64,000 nt of DNA, taken from contig NZ_BCTL01000001.1 of assembly GCF_001571265.1 (NCBI RefSeq), positions 62,001-126,000 of the forward strand, in the 5' to 3' direction. This stretch comes from Cedecea neteri NBRC 105707 = ATCC 33855. Its GTDB lineage: Bacteria; Pseudomonadota; Gammaproteobacteria; Enterobacterales; Enterobacteriaceae. A program made the translations under genes and the position numbers. Below are positions 11,718-22,932 of the stretch, in pieces (within the stretch, counting starts at the first letter, position 1; each line of letters opens with the position of its first letter). Below the pieces are notes generated by a model. That model worked only from the letters and a program-made list of their open reading frames with translations. It was not told the origin of the DNA and ran no database searches.

Positions 11718-13490
11718 ATGCGTACAGTATATTGCGGGCAGCTCAATCAATCCCATGTGGGACAGCAAGTAACGCTTAGTGGGTGGGTCAATCGACGCCG
11801 TGACCTCGGTAGCCTTATCTTTATTGATATGCGCGATCGTGAAGGCATCGTGCAGGTGTTTTTCGACCCGGACCGTCAGGAAGCGTTCCAGCTCGCCTCT
11901 GAACTGCGTAATGAGTTCTGTATTCAGGTTGTTGGCACCGTGCGTGCTCGCGACGAGCGCAACGTTAATAAAGATATGGCGACCGGCGAAGTGGAAGTGT
12001 TTGCCACCGAACTGACCATCATCAACCGCTCTGACGTGCTGCCGCTGGACTCCAACCACGTTAATACCGAAGAAGCGCGCCTGAAGTACCGTTACCTGGA
12101 TCTTCGCCGTCCAGAAATGGCTCAGCGCCTGAAAACTCGCGCAAAAATTACCAGCTTCGTGCGCCGCTTTATGGACGACCACGGTTTCCTCGATATCGAA
12201 ACCCCGATGCTGACCAAAGCCACGCCTGAAGGCGCACGTGACTATCTGGTGCCTTCCCGCGTACACAAAGGCAAGTTCTACGCGCTGCCGCAGTCTCCTC
12301 AGCTGTTCAAACAGCTGCTGATGATGTCCGGTTTTGACCGCTACTATCAGATTGTTAAGTGTTTCCGTGACGAAGACCTGCGTGCTGACCGTCAGCCAGA
12401 ATTTACCCAGATCGACGTAGAAACTTCCTTCATGACCGCGCCGCAGGTGCGTGAGGTGATGGAAGATCTGGTGCGCAAACTGTGGATCAACACCATTAAC
12501 GTTGACTTGGGCGACTTCCCGGTGATGACTTTCGCCGAAGCTGAACGTCGCTATGGTTCCGACAAGCCGGACCTGCGTAACCCGCTGGAGCTGGTGGATG
12601 TGGCTGACCTGGTTAAAGACGTTGAGTTTAAAGTCTTCTCCGGCCCGGCAAACGACGCGAAAGGCCGCGTTGCCGCGCTGCGTGTGCCGGGTGGCGCACA
12701 GATTAGCCGTAAACAGATTGACGACTACGGCAAGTTCATTGAAATTTACGGCGCTCGTGGCCTGGCGTACATCAAGGTTAACGAACGTGCGAAAGGCATT
12801 GAAGGAATCACCAGCCCGGTGGCGAAATTCCTGAACGCGGACATCGTAGAAGCTATCCTGGCCCGTACCGGTGCCGCTGACGGCGACATGATCTTCTTCG
12901 GCGCTGACAGCAAGAAAGTCGTTGCCGATGCGCTGGGTGCGCTGCGCCTGAAAATCGGTAAAGACCTGCAGATTACCGATGAGAAAAAATGGGCGCCGCT
13001 GTGGGTGGTTGACTTCCCAATGTTTGAAGATAACGGTGAAGGCGGCCTGACCGCGATGCACCACCCGTTCACCGCGCCGAAAGACATGACGCCGGAAGAA
13101 CTGGCGGCGCAGCCGGAAACCGCGATTGCCAATGCCTACGATATGGTTATCAACGGCTACGAAGTGGGCGGCGGGTCCGTGCGTATCCACCGTGGCCAGA
13201 TGCAGCAGACCGTGTTCGGCATTCTGGGCATTAACGAACAGGAACAGCGCGAGAAATTCGGCTTCCTGCTGGACGCGCTGAAGTACGGTACGCCGCCTCA
13301 TGCAGGCCTGGCGTTTGGTCTGGATCGCCTGACCATGCTGCTGACCGGCACCGACAACATCCGTGACGTTATTGCCTTCCCGAAAACCACGGCTGCCGCC
13401 TGTCTGATGACCGAAGCGCCAAGCTTCGCTAACCCGGCTTCGCTCGCGGAGTTGGGGATTGAAGTCATCAAAAAGGCAGAGAAAAACTGA
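11718..13490 (+). CDS. aspS: Aspartyl-tRNA synthetase
   Basis: Encodes 590 residues, the E. coli length, from the ATG of [15 protein letters not shown]; the longer open frame upstream is not conserved. Class IIb features: N-terminal OB-fold anticodon-binding domain ([18 protein letters not shown]), motif 2 in [18 protein letters not shown], the bacterial GAD insertion in the middle, and motif 3 in [14 protein letters not shown]. Essential enzyme charging tRNA-Asp. Its TGA shares a base with the nudB ATG, so the two are coupled. Confidence 0.98.
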   Translation: MRTVYCGQLNQSHVGQQVTLSGWVNRRRDLGSLIFIDMRDREGIVQVFFDPDRQEAFQLASELRNEFCIQVVGTVRARDERNVNKDMATGEVEVFATELTIINRSDVLPLDSNHVNTEEARLKYRYLDLRRPEMAQRLKTRAKITSFVRRFMDDHGFLDIETPMLTKATPEGARDYLVPSRVHKGKFYALPQSPQLFKQLLMMSGFDRYYQIVKCFRDEDLRADRQPEFTQIDVETSFMTAPQVREVMEDLVRKLWINTINVDLGDFPVMTFAEAERRYGSDKPDLRNPLELVDVADLVKDVEFKVFSGPANDAKGRVAALRVPGGAQISRKQIDDYGKFIEIYGARGLAYIKVNERAKGIEGITSPVAKFLNADIVEAILARTGAADGDMIFFGADSKKVVADALGALRLKIGKDLQITDEKKWAPLWVVDFPMFEDNGEGGLTAMHHPFTAPKDMTPEELAAQPETAIANAYDMVINGYEVGGGSVRIHRGQMQQTVFGILGINEQEQREKFGFLLDALKYGTPPHAGLAFGLDRLTMLLTGTDNIRDVIAFPKTTAAACLMTEAPSFANPASLAELGIEVIKKAEKN

Positions 13491-13933
13491 TGCCTTATAA
13501 GCGTCCCGTTTCGGTTCTGGTTGTCATTTACGCAGAAGATACGAAGCGGGTGCTGATGTTACAGCGGCGCGACGATCCTGATTTCTGGCAGTCGGTTACC
13601 GGCAGCCTGGAGGAAGGGGAAAGCGCGCTGCATGCCGCACAGCGTGAAGTAAAGGAAGAGGTCGCTATCGACGTGCTCAATGAGCCGCTGCCGCTAGTTG
13701 ACTGCCAGCGCTGCGTGGAGTTTGAGATATTTACTCATTTGCGTCATCGCTATGCGCCGGGGATTACGCGCAATACGGAATCGTGGTTCTGTCTTGCGCT
13801 GCCTCATGAACGCCAGATTACGATTACCGAACATCTGGCCTGGAAATGGGTGTCCGCCGAAGAGGCGGCCCTGATGACCAAGTCATGGAGCAACCGGCAG
13901 GCGATTGAAGAGTTTGTAATTGATGCCGCCTGA
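13490..13933 (+). CDS. nudB: Dihydroneopterin triphosphate diphosphatase (Nudix)
   Basis: A 147-residue Nudix hydrolase. The Nudix box spans roughly residues 39-61 with the expected G-x5-E ... REVKEE-x-x pattern ([21 protein letters not shown]). NudB removes pyrophosphate from dihydroneopterin triphosphate, an early step of folate biosynthesis. E. coli NudB is 150 residues. The start codon overlaps the aspS stop by one base (TGATG), indicating coupled translation. Confidence 0.95.
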   Translation: MPYKRPVSVLVVIYAEDTKRVLMLQRRDDPDFWQSVTGSLEEGESALHAAQREVKEEVAIDVLNEPLPLVDCQRCVEFEIFTHLRHRYAPGITRNTESWFCLALPHERQITITEHLAWKWVSAEEAALMTKSWSNRQAIEEFVIDAA

Positions 13934-13956
13934 TACAGGCGCTTTTGGAGATTGTT

Positions 13957-14697
13957 ATGGCAGGTCATAGTAAGTGGGCCAACACGAAACACCGCAAAGC
14001 GGCACAGGATGCCAAGCGCGGTAAGATTTTCACCAAAATTATTCGCGAGCTGGTGACGGCTGCCCGTCTGGGCGGCGGTGACGCTGGGTCTAACCCGCGT
14101 CTGCGCGCAGCTATCGATAAAGCGCTGTCTAACAACATGACGCGCGATACCCTGAACCGTGCCATTGCACGCGGCGTGGGTGGCGATGATGACGCGAACA
14201 TGGAAACCATCATTTATGAAGGTTACGGTCCTGGCGGTTCAGCCGTCATGGTTGAATGCCTGAGCGACAACCGCAACCGTACCGTGGCCGAAGTGCGACA
14301 CGCGTTCAATAAATGCGGCGGTAACCTGGGCACCGACGGCTCCGTCGCCTATCTGTTCAGCAAGAAAGGCATTATCTCCTTCGAAGCGGGCGATGAAGAC
14401 CAGATCATGGAAGCGGCGCTGGAAGCCGGTGCTGAAGACGTTGTGACCTTTGACGACGGCGCAATTGACGTTTACACCGCTTGGGAAGAAATGGGTGCCG
14501 TGAGAGACGCTCTGGAAGCGGCTGGCCTGAAGGCTGACAACGCAGAAGTCTCCATGATCCCTTCGACCAAAGCAGACATGGATGCGGACACCGCACCTAA
14601 GCTGATGCGTCTGATCGACATGCTGGAAGACTGCGACGACGTGCAGGAGGTTTACCACAATGGTGAGATCTCCGACGAGGTGGCGGCTCTCCTTTAA
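13957..14697 (+). CDS. yebC: YebC/TACO1 family translation or regulatory protein
   Basis: Encodes 246 residues as in E. coli. The start was set at [14 protein letters not shown], preceded by TTGGAG, rather than four codons upstream. Conserved blocks: [44 protein letters not shown] and [15 protein letters not shown]. The family was long annotated as a transcriptional regulator; work on bacterial and mitochondrial (TACO1) homologues links it to ribosome rescue at proline-rich sequences. Located 23 bases after nudB and followed by an ERIC repeat before ruvC. Confidence 0.95.
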   Translation: MAGHSKWANTKHRKAAQDAKRGKIFTKIIRELVTAARLGGGDAGSNPRLRAAIDKALSNNMTRDTLNRAIARGVGGDDDANMETIIYEGYGPGGSAVMVECLSDNRNRTVAEVRHAFNKCGGNLGTDGSVAYLFSKKGIISFEAGDEDQIMEAALEAGAEDVVTFDDGAIDVYTAWEEMGAVRDALEAAGLKADNAEVSMIPSTKADMDADTAPKLMRLIDMLEDCDDVQEVYHNGEISDEVAALL

Positions 14698-14821
14698 TAC
14701 CCGTCATTTTTCAGCCCACAGATGCGTTGGCTCTCCTCGCTTACCCCAGTCACGTAGTTTATCTACGCTCCTGGGGATGCGCTGCGTAGCCGCCTTTCTG
14801 TGAGCTGAAATATTTAGGGTA
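14698..14821. repeat. ERIC element (enterobacterial repetitive intergenic consensus)
   Basis: A 124-base imperfect palindrome filling the yebC-ruvC gap, bounded by TACCC and GGGTA. Its centre contains CGCTTACCCCAGTCACGTAG and CTACGCTCCTGGGGATGCGC, which correspond closely to the two halves of the classical ERIC core. The palindrome arms (TTTCAGCCCACAG / CTGTGAGCTGAAA) can fold into a long hairpin in the transcript. The 26 bases after it carry the ruvC ribosome binding site. ERIC elements are non-autonomous repeats of roughly 127 bases in enterobacteria. Confidence 0.9.
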
Positions 14822-14847
14822 TCGTCTTTACCTGATTGAGAGGTTTA

Positions 14848-15369
14848 ATGGCGATTATTCTCGGCATCGACCCGGGGTCACGCGTCACAGGTTATGGCGT
14901 TATTCGCCAGACCGGGCGGCAGCTAACCTATCTGGGCAGCGGCTGCATCCGAACGCAGGTCGCCGACTTGCCCTCGCGCCTGAAGCTTATCTACGCGGGG
15001 GTGAGCGAAATCATTACCCAGTTCCAGCCCGAGTATTTTGCCATTGAGCAGGTATTTATGGCGAAAAACGCGGATTCCGCGCTTAAGCTGGGGCAGGCGC
15101 GCGGCGCGGCCATTGTCGCTGCGGTGAATGCTGACCTGCCGGTATTTGAGTACGCGGCGCGTCAGGTAAAGCAAACCGTGGTGGGCATAGGCAGCGCGGA
15201 GAAAAGCCAGGTGCAGCACATGGTGCGCACGTTGCTTAAGCTCCCGGCCAACCCGCAGGCGGATGCGGCGGATGCGCTGGCCATCGCCATTACGCACTGC
15301 CACGTTACGCAAAACGCGGCCCAGATGAGCGAGTCGCGGCTCAACCTTGCGCGGGGACGATTAAAATAA
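14848..15369 (+). CDS. ruvC: Holliday junction resolvase RuvC
   Basis: Encodes 173 residues as in E. coli, from the ATG of [15 protein letters not shown] with TTGAGAGG ahead. Catalytic acids are visible: Asp7 in LGIDPGS, the Glu in YFAIEQVFM (about 66), and the Asp pair in [14 protein letters not shown] (about 138 and 141). RuvC cuts Holliday junctions symmetrically in complex with RuvAB. In E. coli yebB separates ruvC from ruvA; here it is absent and only an 82-base gap with a LexA box remains. Confidence 0.97.
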   Translation: MAIILGIDPGSRVTGYGVIRQTGRQLTYLGSGCIRTQVADLPSRLKLIYAGVSEIITQFQPEYFAIEQVFMAKNADSALKLGQARGAAIVAAVNADLPVFEYAARQVKQTVVGIGSAEKSQVQHMVRTLLKLPANPQADAADALAIAITHCHVTQNAAQMSESRLNLARGRLK

Positions 15370-15372
15370 TTA

Positions 15373-15400
15373 AGGCTGGATATCTATCCAGCCTTTTTTA
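15373..15400 (+). terminator. ruvC terminator hairpin
   Basis: Stem AAGGCTGGATA / TATCCAGCCTT followed by TTTTT, starting four bases after the ruvC stop. The same bases contain the LexA operator of ruvAB. Confidence 0.8.
15376..15391. promoter_or_regulatory. LexA (SOS) box of ruvAB
   Basis: CTGGATATCTATCCAG is a perfect palindrome fitting CTG-N10-CAG, and to my recollection equals the known E. coli ruvAB SOS box. It lies 61 bases upstream of the ruvA start, so ruvAB should be induced by DNA damage. Confidence 0.9.
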
Positions 15401-15451
15401 TATCATAGGCTGAATTTTTCGCGCATCAACGCTAATACGCAGGAGCACAAT

Positions 15452-16063
15452 GTGATAGGTCGACTCAGAGGCATCGTTCTGGAAAAGCAGCCCCCACTGG
15501 TATTGCTGGAAACCAACGGCGTAGGCTACGAGGTTTATATGCCAATGACCTGCTTCTACGAGCTGCCGGACATTGGCAAAGAAGCGGTGGTGTTCACTCA
15601 GTTCGTGGTGCGTGAAGACGCTCAGCTGCTCTACGGGTTTAACAATAAGCAGGAACGTACGCTGTTCCGCGAGCTGATTAAAGTCAACGGCGTGGGGCCA
15701 AAGCTGGCGCTGGCTATTCTCTCCGGGATGTCGGCTCAGCAGTTCGTGAATGCCGTTGAACGCGAAGAAATCGGCTCCCTGATCAAGCTACCGGGCGTGG
15801 GTAAGAAAACCGCCGAGCGCCTGATTGTTGAGATGAAAGACCGCTTCAAAGGCATGCACGGCGACCTGTTTACGCCGGCGGCAGATTTGGTGCTGACTTC
15901 GCCGGATAACGGCCAGGCGGATGACGCGGAACAGGAAGCCGTTGCCGCACTCGTTTCTCTGGGCTATAAACCACAGGAAGCAAGCCGTATGGTCAGCAAA
16001 GTCGGCCGTGCCGGTGCCGACAGCGAAACCCTGATCCGCGAAGCGCTCCGCGCGGCGCTATGA
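15452..16063 (+). CDS. ruvA: Holliday junction branch migration protein RuvA
   Basis: Encodes 203 residues, starting at GTG (as in E. coli) with AGGAG upstream. Domain I is the OB fold ([28 protein letters not shown]), domain II has the two helix-hairpin-helix motifs ([15 protein letters not shown] and [19 protein letters not shown]), and domain III at the C-terminus contacts RuvB. A RuvA tetramer holds the four-way junction and recruits RuvB. Nine bases separate it from ruvB. Confidence 0.97.
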   Translation: MIGRLRGIVLEKQPPLVLLETNGVGYEVYMPMTCFYELPDIGKEAVVFTQFVVREDAQLLYGFNNKQERTLFRELIKVNGVGPKLALAILSGMSAQQFVNAVEREEIGSLIKLPGVGKKTAERLIVEMKDRFKGMHGDLFTPAADLVLTSPDNGQADDAEQEAVAALVSLGYKPQEASRMVSKVGRAGADSETLIREALRAAL

Positions 16064-16068
16064 GGTAG

Positions 16069-17082
<1,014 letters not shown>

Positions 17083-17095
17083 TTTTCACCCTAAT

Positions 17096-17122
17096 AAAAA
17101 AGGCGCCCTGGGCGCCTTTTTT
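17096..17122. terminator. Bidirectional terminator between ruvB and znuB
   Basis: AAAAAAGGCGCC ... GGCGCCTTTTTT hairpin with A and T runs on both sides between convergent genes. Confidence 0.92.
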
Positions 17123-17137
17123 GTCTCAAAGCAAACC

Positions 17138-17923
17138 TTATGCAGGCTGTTTCTTTGCCATGCTGAGGATAAACAGTACCGCAGCAGCCAGCACAACGGA
17201 CGGGCCGGCCGGGGTATCGTAAAGCGCCGAGAAAGCCAGTCCACCGGTAACGGCAATCATACCAATCAGGACCGCAAAGCCCGCCATTTGCTCAGGCGTA
17301 CGTGCGAAACGACGTGCCGTTGCCGCCGGGATAATCAGTAAAGAGGTAATGATCAGCGCCCCGACAAACTTCATTGCGACACCGATGGTTAATGCCGTCA
17401 CCAGCATCAGCAGCATTTTCACTCGCTGCAGATTCACGCCATCGACGTGGGCGAGGTCCGGGCTGATGGTCATTGCCAGCAGGTTACGCCACTGCCATGC
17501 CAGTACGCCAAGCACGACGGCAACGCCTGCGGCAATGGAGATAATGTCCGGCGGCGTAACTGACAGTAAATCCCCGAACAGGTAGGCCATCAGGTCGACA
17601 CGTACGTTAGACATCAGGCTGACCACCACCAGACCGAGCGACAGGGCGCTGTGCGCCATAATACCCAGCAGAGTATCAATGGCGAGGTGAGGGCGCTTTT
17701 CAAGCCAGACCAGGCCAATGGCAAGCAACAACGTCACCGCGATAACGGCATAGAACGGATTAACGTTAAGCAGCAGGCCAAACGCCACGCCCAACAGAGA
17801 AGCATGTGCCAGCGTGTCGCCGAAGTAGGACATACGGCGCCAGACCACAAACGAACCCAGTGGCCCCGCCGCGCAGGCGAGCAAAATGCCGGCCAGCCAG
17901 CCGGGCAACAACAATTCAAGCAT
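17138..17923 (-). CDS. znuB: Zinc ABC transporter permease ZnuB
   Basis: A 261-residue ABC-3 family permease with about seven to eight membrane segments ([25 protein letters not shown] at the start, split here as [15 protein letters not shown] and CAAGPLGSF). It forms the inner-membrane channel of ZnuABC, the high-affinity zinc importer. Its start overlaps the znuC stop by one base, so znuCB is a coupled pair driven from the shared Zur-controlled region with znuA. Confidence 0.97.
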   Translation of the reverse strand: MLELLLPGWLAGILLACAAGPLGSFVVWRRMSYFGDTLAHASLLGVAFGLLLNVNPFYAVIAVTLLLAIGLVWLEKRPHLAIDTLLGIMAHSALSLGLVVVSLMSNVRVDLMAYLFGDLLSVTPPDIISIAAGVAVVLGVLAWQWRNLLAMTISPDLAHVDGVNLQRVKMLLMLVTALTIGVAMKFVGALIITSLLIIPAATARRFARTPEQMAGFAVLIGMIAVTGGLAFSALYDTPAGPSVVLAAAVLFILSMAKKQPA

Positions 17924-18675
17924 TACTGTCCATTCCCTCTGCGCAGAACGATGCGACCCTGCAGATCGTGCCGATGATTATGATGGTGGCGATAAATACC
18001 CAACTGTTCGGCACCGATTGGCCCAAACATCGAGATAAATTCAGGGTGGGTGGAAACGACTTCAGGCGTGCCGGAGCAGCAAATATGGTGATTCAGACAC
18101 AGCACTTCATCTGTTTTTGCCATAACGAGGTGAAGGTCATGAGAAACCATCAGCACCGCGCAGTTCAGCTCCTGACGAAGCTGGTCAATCAAATTGTAAA
18201 GCGCGAGCTGACCGTTGACGTCCACGCCCTGGGTGGGTTCATCCAGCACCAGCAGATGAGGCTCATTAAGCAGCGCTCGCGCCAGCAGGACGCGCTGATT
18301 TTCGCCGCCAGAAAGTTTTTGCATTGGAGCATCAACCAGGTGCGCCGCCTGCACGCGTTTCAGCGCCGGAAGAATGTCTGCTTTTTTTACTCCCGGACGG
18401 AGTCGCAGGAAGCGACTCACCGTCAGCGGTAGCGTGGCATCCAGGTGTAATTTTTGCGGCACATAGCCGATGCGCAGATGCTGGTCGCGTTTAATGACGC
18501 CATGATCGGGCGTGACCAGCCCGAGCACGACACGAACTAAGGTGGATTTGCCGGCACCGTTTGGGCCCAGCAGCGTAAGAATGCGGCCTGGTTTTAGCGC
18601 AAGTGAGATATCGGACAGCACTCGTCGCTGGCCGAAAGAGACCGAGATATTTTCCAGTTCAACCAAATTTGTCAT
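17923..18675 (-). CDS. znuC: Zinc ABC transporter ATPase ZnuC
   Basis: Encodes 250 residues. ABC ATPase motifs: Walker [10 protein letters not shown] (about residue 37), signature [16 protein letters not shown], Walker [15 protein letters not shown]-loop MVSHDLHLV. The C-terminus has a histidine cluster ([11 protein letters not shown]) typical of ZnuC and possibly metal-sensing. Divergent from znuA with a Zur box between them. It is the only ABC ATPase encoded in the window, which matters for the ATPase-less uptake operon at 24.9-29.8 kb. Confidence 0.97.
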   Translation of the reverse strand: MTNLVELENISVSFGQRRVLSDISLALKPGRILTLLGPNGAGKSTLVRVVLGLVTPDHGVIKRDQHLRIGYVPQKLHLDATLPLTVSRFLRLRPGVKKADILPALKRVQAAHLVDAPMQKLSGGENQRVLLARALLNEPHLLVLDEPTQGVDVNGQLALYNLIDQLRQELNCAVLMVSHDLHLVMAKTDEVLCLNHHICCSGTPEVVSTHPEFISMFGPIGAEQLGIYRHHHNHRHDLQGRIVLRRGNGQ

Positions 18676-18705
18676 GACAATTTCAAGGGTTGCATAAGTT
18701 AGCGG

Positions 18706-18722
18706 ATGTTATAATATCACAA
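18706..18722. promoter_or_regulatory. Zur box between znuC and znuA
   Basis: ATGTTATAATATCACAA matches 14 of 16 defined positions of the gamma-proteobacterial Zur core ATGTTATANTATAACAT. It lies midway between the divergent znuC and znuA starts, as in E. coli, so zinc-loaded Zur should repress both transcripts. mepM, immediately behind znuA, would share this control. Confidence 0.88.
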
Positions 18723-18754
18723 TTATTCTGGTTATCACGATGATAAGTTGCATT

Positions 18755-19699
18755 ATGTTACATAAAAAGACACTTCTTTTCGCTGCATTTTCCGCCGCCC
18801 TTTGGGGTTCTGCTGTTACCGGCGCCAACGCCGCCGTCGTTGCCTCCATTAAACCGCTGGGCTTTATCGCCTCCGCCATTGCTGACGGGGTGACTAGCAC
18901 AGAAGTATTGCTGCCTGATGGCGCCTCTGAACACGATTACGCGCTGCGTCCTTCCGACGTAAAACGCTTACAGGGCGCGGACTTAGTTGTTTGGGTTGGG
19001 CCTGAAATGGAAGCCTTTATGCAGAAGTCCGTGCGCCAGCTACCCGAGCAAAAACAGCTTGAACTGGCGGCGCTTGCCGGCGTGAAACCGCTGCTAATGA
19101 AAGGCGGTGATGACGATGACCATGAGCACGGTGATGAACACGATCATGGCGCAAAGAGTGACGCAGATCACCATCACGGTGAATACAACTTGCACATTTG
19201 GCTCTCCCCAGAGGTGGCGCGGCTGTCGGCGGTTGCAATCCACGATAAATTAGTGGAACTTATGCCCGAAAATCGAGCCAAACTTGACGCCAACCTGAAA
19301 GATTTCGAGTCAGGCTTAGCCGACGCCGATAAACAGGTGGGTTCCGTGCTGGCACCGCTGAAAGGAAAAGGGTATTTCGTTTTTCATGACGCCTATGGCT
19401 ACTTTGAAAAGCATTACGGTTTAACGCCGCTTGGCCACTTTACCGTTAACCCTGAAATACAGCCTGGTGCACAGCGTTTACATGAAATTAGAACACAGTT
19501 GGTTGAGCATAAAGCGGTTTGCGTTTTTGCTGAGCCACAATTCAGGCCAGCGGTTATTAACGCCGTTGCCAGAGGCACTAACGTTCGCTCCGGCACCTTA
19601 GATCCTCTGGGAATTGAAGTCGCACTGGGTAAAAACAGCTACATGCAGTTTATGACCAGCCTTGCGAACCAGTATGCGAGCTGCCTGAAAGGAGATTAA
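18755..19699 (+). CDS. znuA: Zinc ABC transporter periplasmic binding protein ZnuA
   Basis: Encodes 314 residues from [12 protein letters not shown], matching the E. coli start; five extra codons upstream are not conserved. Signal peptide to about residue 26 (GANAA). Zinc ligands: the His in [13 protein letters not shown], the His in [11 protein letters not shown] and [13 protein letters not shown], with a flexible His/Asp-rich loop around residues 122-147 ([14 protein letters not shown] ... DHHHGE). Two cysteines near the C-terminus ([17 protein letters not shown]) are the usual disulfide. It captures zinc and delivers it to ZnuB. Confidence 0.97.
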   Translation: MLHKKTLLFAAFSAALWGSAVTGANAAVVASIKPLGFIASAIADGVTSTEVLLPDGASEHDYALRPSDVKRLQGADLVVWVGPEMEAFMQKSVRQLPEQKQLELAALAGVKPLLMKGGDDDDHEHGDEHDHGAKSDADHHHGEYNLHIWLSPEVARLSAVAIHDKLVELMPENRAKLDANLKDFESGLADADKQVGSVLAPLKGKGYFVFHDAYGYFEKHYGLTPLGHFTVNPEIQPGAQRLHEIRTQLVEHKAVCVFAEPQFRPAVINAVARGTNVRSGTLDPLGIEVALGKNSYMQFMTSLANQYASCLKGD

Positions 19700-19714
19700 C
19701 GAGGAAGTGAATAC

Positions 19715-21037
19715 GTGCAACAGATAGCCCGCTCTGTCGCCATGGCATTTGACAATCTATCACGACCCCATCGCGTTATGCTGGGGTCGCTTACGGTTCT
19801 CACTCTGGCGGTCGCGGTATGGCGACCGTCAATTTACCATCCGCAGTCCAGTCCGATAATCAAGACTATCGAACTTCAAAAAAGCGAAATTCACTCGCTG
19901 CTGCCGGAAGCCAGCGAACCCCTTGATCAGTCCCCGGACGCCGAAGATGACACCCTGCCTCAGGATGAGCTGGACGATAAAACCTCCGGTGAAGCCGGCG
20001 TTCATGAATATGTTGTTTCCACAGGCGATACGCTAAGCAGCATTCTTAATCAGTATGGTATCGAGATGGGTGACATCAGCCAGCTCGCTTCCGCTGATAA
20101 AGATCTGCGAAACATGAAAATTGGTCAGCAGCTCTCCTGGACGCTGACTGCCGATGGTGATTTGCAGCGTCTGACGTGGGAGATGTCGCGCCGCGAAACG
20201 CGCACCTACGATCGTACTGATAACGGTTTCAAAATGACCAGCGAAACCCAGCAGGGCGATTGGGTTAACAGCGTGCTGAAGGGCACGGTGGGCGCAAGCT
20301 TTGTTTCCAGCGCGCGCGATGCCGGTTTGACCAGCGCCGAAATAAGCTCTGTTATCAAGGCGATGCAGTGGCAGATGGACTTCCGTAAACTCAAGAAGGG
20401 CGATGAGTTCTCCGTACTGATGTCCCGCGAAATGCTGGCCGGCAAGCGCGAGCAAAGCCAGCTGGTTGGCGTGCGCCTGCGCAGCGACGGCAAAGATTAC
20501 TATGCCATTCGTGCAGAAGACGGCAAGTTCTACGATCGTAACGGCTCTGGCCTGGCCAAAGGCTTTATGCGCTTCCCTACCGTGAAGCAATTCCGCGTGT
20601 CGTCGAACTTCAATCCACGTCGTCTTAATCCCGTTACTGGTCGCGTCGCGCCGCATAAAGGCGTTGATTTTGCGATGCCACAGGGAACGCCGGTGCTGGC
20701 CGTCGGGGATGGTGAAGTTGTCATGGCGAAGCGCAGCGGTGCGGCCGGATTCTTTGTTGCCATCCGCCATGGCCGCACTTATACCACCCGCTACATGCAC
20801 CTCAAGAAACTGTTGGTGAAGCCTGGTCAGAAAGTGAAGCGCGGTGACCGTATTGCTCTGTCGGGTAATACCGGGCGTTCTACTGGCCCGCATCTGCACT
20901 ATGAAGTGTGGATCAACCAGCAGGCGGTTAACCCGCTGACGGCCAAGCTGCCGCGTTCTGAAGGCCTGACCGGCTCCGATCGCAGTGATTACCTGGCGCA
21001 GGTGAAAGAGGTTCTGCCGCAGCTGCGCATCGACTGA
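19715..21037 (+). CDS. mepM: Murein DD-endopeptidase MepM
   Basis: Encodes 440 residues as in E. coli, from a GTG start 15 bases after znuA. One N-terminal transmembrane anchor (residues 22-38), a LysM domain (HEYVVSTGDTLSSILNQYG, about 95-140), an OapA-like linker, and a C-terminal M23 peptidase domain with metal ligands in HKGVDFAMPQG, RYMHL and GPHLHYEVW. It cleaves D-Ala-mDAP cross-links to allow insertion of new murein. Placement in the znuA transcript ties a zinc endopeptidase to zinc starvation; Zur regulation of such endopeptidases has been described in Vibrio and E. coli. Confidence 0.96.
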   Translation: MQQIARSVAMAFDNLSRPHRVMLGSLTVLTLAVAVWRPSIYHPQSSPIIKTIELQKSEIHSLLPEASEPLDQSPDAEDDTLPQDELDDKTSGEAGVHEYVVSTGDTLSSILNQYGIEMGDISQLASADKDLRNMKIGQQLSWTLTADGDLQRLTWEMSRRETRTYDRTDNGFKMTSETQQGDWVNSVLKGTVGASFVSSARDAGLTSAEISSVIKAMQWQMDFRKLKKGDEFSVLMSREMLAGKREQSQLVGVRLRSDGKDYYAIRAEDGKFYDRNGSGLAKGFMRFPTVKQFRVSSNFNPRRLNPVTGRVAPHKGVDFAMPQGTPVLAVGDGEVVMAKRSGAAGFFVAIRHGRTYTTRYMHLKKLLVKPGQKVKRGDRIALSGNTGRSTGPHLHYEVWINQQAVNPLTAKLPRSEGLTGSDRSDYLAQVKEVLPQLRID

Positions 21038-21052
21038 TTGTGTCCTTTGACG

Positions 21053-21082
21053 AAAAGCCGGTTCTTGTGACCGGCTTTTTCT
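21053..21082 (+). terminator. Terminator downstream of mepM
   Basis: AAGCCGGT / ACCGGCTT stem followed by TTTTTCTTTT, ending the znuA-mepM unit before lpxM. Confidence 0.88.
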
Positions 21083-21160
21083 TTTGTCTGCCGGCCGCTG
21101 CCCCGCTAAAATAACGATAAATTCGTCTCGTCAGCCTGCTGGCGAACTACTGAGAGCCGC

Positions 21161-22141
21161 ATGGAAAAAGCAAAAAAAAACCACAGTGAGTTTATCCCTG
21201 AATTTCAAAAAGCCTTTTTGCACCCGCGTTACTGGGGAGCATGGCTTGGCGTTGGCGCCTTCGCCGGGCTGGCGCTTCTTCCTCCGGGGCTCCGTGATCC
21301 TTTGCTGGGTAAACTTGGGCGTTTAGCGGGCCGTTTGGGCAAAAGCGCTCGACGCCGGGCGCAAATTAACCTGTTGTACTGCTTCCCGGAAATACCGGAA
21401 GACCAGCGCGAGGCCATCATTGACCGTATGTTTGCCACCGCGCCACAGGCAATGGTGCTGATGGCTGAATTGGGGCTACGCGACCCGAAGAAGGTCATGG
21501 CGCGTGTGGACTGGCACGGAAAAGAGATCGTGGACGAAATCCGTGCGAAAGGCGAGAACGTGATTTTCCTGGTGCCGCACGGCTGGGCCGTAGATATCCC
21601 GGCCATGCTGATGGCCTCCGAAGGCCAGAAAATGGCGGCGATGTTCCACAATCAGGGCAACCAGCTGTTCGACTATGTCTGGAATACCGTCCGTCGCCGC
21701 TTTGGGGGCCGTATGCACGCCCGTAACGACGGCATAAAACCGTTTATCAGCTCGGTGCGTCAGGGCTATTGGGGCTACTATCTTCCGGACCAGGATCACG
21801 GGCCTGAACACAGCGAATTCGTTGATTTCTTTGCCACTTATAAGGCGACGCTGCCGGCCATTGGCCGCCTGATGAAAGTGTGTCGTGCGCGAGTCGTCCC
21901 GCTGTTCCCGGTCTATAACAGCGACACGCATCGGCTGGATATTTTTATCCGCCCGCCGATGGATGACCTGCTGGAAGCCGATGACCATACCATCGCCCGG
22001 CGAATGAACGAAGAAGTGGAATTGCTGGTGGGCCCGCATCCGGAGCAATATACCTGGATCCTCAAACTCCTGAAGACCCGCAAAGAGGGCGAGACAGAGC
22101 CATATTGCCGGGATGAGCTTTACCCGAAAAAGAAAAAATAG
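21161..22141 (+). CDS. lpxM: Lipid A biosynthesis myristoyltransferase LpxM
   Basis: Encodes 326 residues (E. coli 323). One N-terminal membrane helix (residues 29-46) and the HX4D acyltransferase motif in [12 protein letters not shown]; other conserved blocks are [37 protein letters not shown] and [13 protein letters not shown]. It adds the last (myristoyl) chain to penta-acylated Kdo2-lipid A at the inner membrane. In E. coli pykA follows directly; here 7.6 kb of accessory genes intervene. Confidence 0.96.
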   Translation: MEKAKKNHSEFIPEFQKAFLHPRYWGAWLGVGAFAGLALLPPGLRDPLLGKLGRLAGRLGKSARRRAQINLLYCFPEIPEDQREAIIDRMFATAPQAMVLMAELGLRDPKKVMARVDWHGKEIVDEIRAKGENVIFLVPHGWAVDIPAMLMASEGQKMAAMFHNQGNQLFDYVWNTVRRRFGGRMHARNDGIKPFISSVRQGYWGYYLPDQDHGPEHSEFVDFFATYKATLPAIGRLMKVCRARVVPLFPVYNSDTHRLDIFIRPPMDDLLEADDHTIARRMNEEVELLVGPHPEQYTWILKLLKTRKEGETEPYCRDELYPKKKK

Positions 22142-22160
22142 CGCCTACCGCGCAATGGAA

Positions 22161-22197
22161 AACCGCGCCACTGTATTTTACTGGCGCGGTTTTTTTT
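22161..22197. terminator. Bidirectional terminator between lpxM and msrA
   Basis: AACCGCGCCA / TGGCGCGGTT stem with eight T on the right and AA-rich sequence on the left, between convergent genes. Confidence 0.9.
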
Positions 22198-22916
22198 CAT
22201 CCTTTTACCAGCACCGGATCTTTGTTCCATAGCGCCGGGAAGAGCTGTTTAAGCTGTTCTACTTTCGGAATATCGTTGATGGCGATGTAAGGGTAGTTTG
22301 GGTTGTCATTGAGGAAATTCTGGTGATATTTCTCCGCCGGGTAGAACTGAGCATGCTCTTCCACCGTGGTGACCAGCGGAGCAGCAAACTTATGGCTGGC
22401 GTTAAGCTGCGTGATATACGCTTTGGCGACTTTCGCCTGTGATTCGCTGAGCGGGAAAACGGTAGAGCGATATTGTGTCCCGTAGTCCGGCCCCTGATGG
22501 TTTAGCTCCGTTGGGTTGTGCGCGACGGAAAAAAAGACCTGCAATAGCTGGCCGTAGGTCACTTTAGTTGGGTCAAAAATAACCTGCACGGATTCGGCGT
22601 GCCCGGTCATGCCCATGCTTACAGTTTCATAATTCGCCGTCCGTGCTTTACCGCCCGTATAGCCAGATATTGCGCTGGTCACGCCTTTTACATGCTGAAA
22701 TACGCCCTGAACACCCCAGAAACACCCCCCGGCAAAGACGGCGGTTTCTAGATGTGCGCCCGAGGTTGACTCGTCCTGCAATGGCGCAGGAATCGCCACC
22801 GCACGCTCGGCTTCGGACCAGGCCGTATTCTGAAAGACAAGCGCCGCAATGATAAGCACGGGCGCGCTTAACAAGGCTACCCGGCGCCTGGTGGAAGAAA
22901 ATAGTGTCGTTTTCAT
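22197..22916 (-). CDS. msrA: Periplasmic peptide methionine-S-sulfoxide reductase MsrA, single-cysteine type
   Basis: Encodes 239 residues from the ATG of MKTTLFSSTRRR, which has GGGAGAG upstream; a longer frame would start inside the preceding gene. A signal peptide or anchor covers residues 1-35. The catalytic GCFWG motif is at residues 64-68 (Cys65), with the usual SGYTGG and the YHQNFL block near the C-terminus. Cys65 is the only cysteine, so no resolving cysteine exists and reduction must come directly from an external thiol. It follows the DipZ-like gene by 16 bases in the same direction, which suggests that DipZ supplies the electrons. This is additional to any cytoplasmic MsrA. Confidence 0.9.
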   Translation of the reverse strand: MKTTLFSSTRRRVALLSAPVLIIAALVFQNTAWSEAERAVAIPAPLQDESTSGAHLETAVFAGGCFWGVQGVFQHVKGVTSAISGYTGGKARTANYETVSMGMTGHAESVQVIFDPTKVTYGQLLQVFFSVAHNPTELNHQGPDYGTQYRSTVFPLSESQAKVAKAYITQLNASHKFAAPLVTTVEEHAQFYPAEKYHQNFLNDNPNYPYIAINDIPKVEQLKQLFPALWNKDPVLVKG

Positions 22917-22932
22917 CTTGATGCTCTCCCGG

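Noticed and set aside
11601..13301. 566-codon open frame antisense to aspS
   Set aside because: It mirrors the entire aspS coding sequence; the translation is His/Arg/Phe/Val-rich with no known domain, as expected from the codon bias of a GC-rich essential gene read backward.
14698..14821. Palindromic element considered as an attachment site or CRISPR-like repeat
   Set aside because: Single copy with no spacers or integrase gene nearby; the core matches ERIC.
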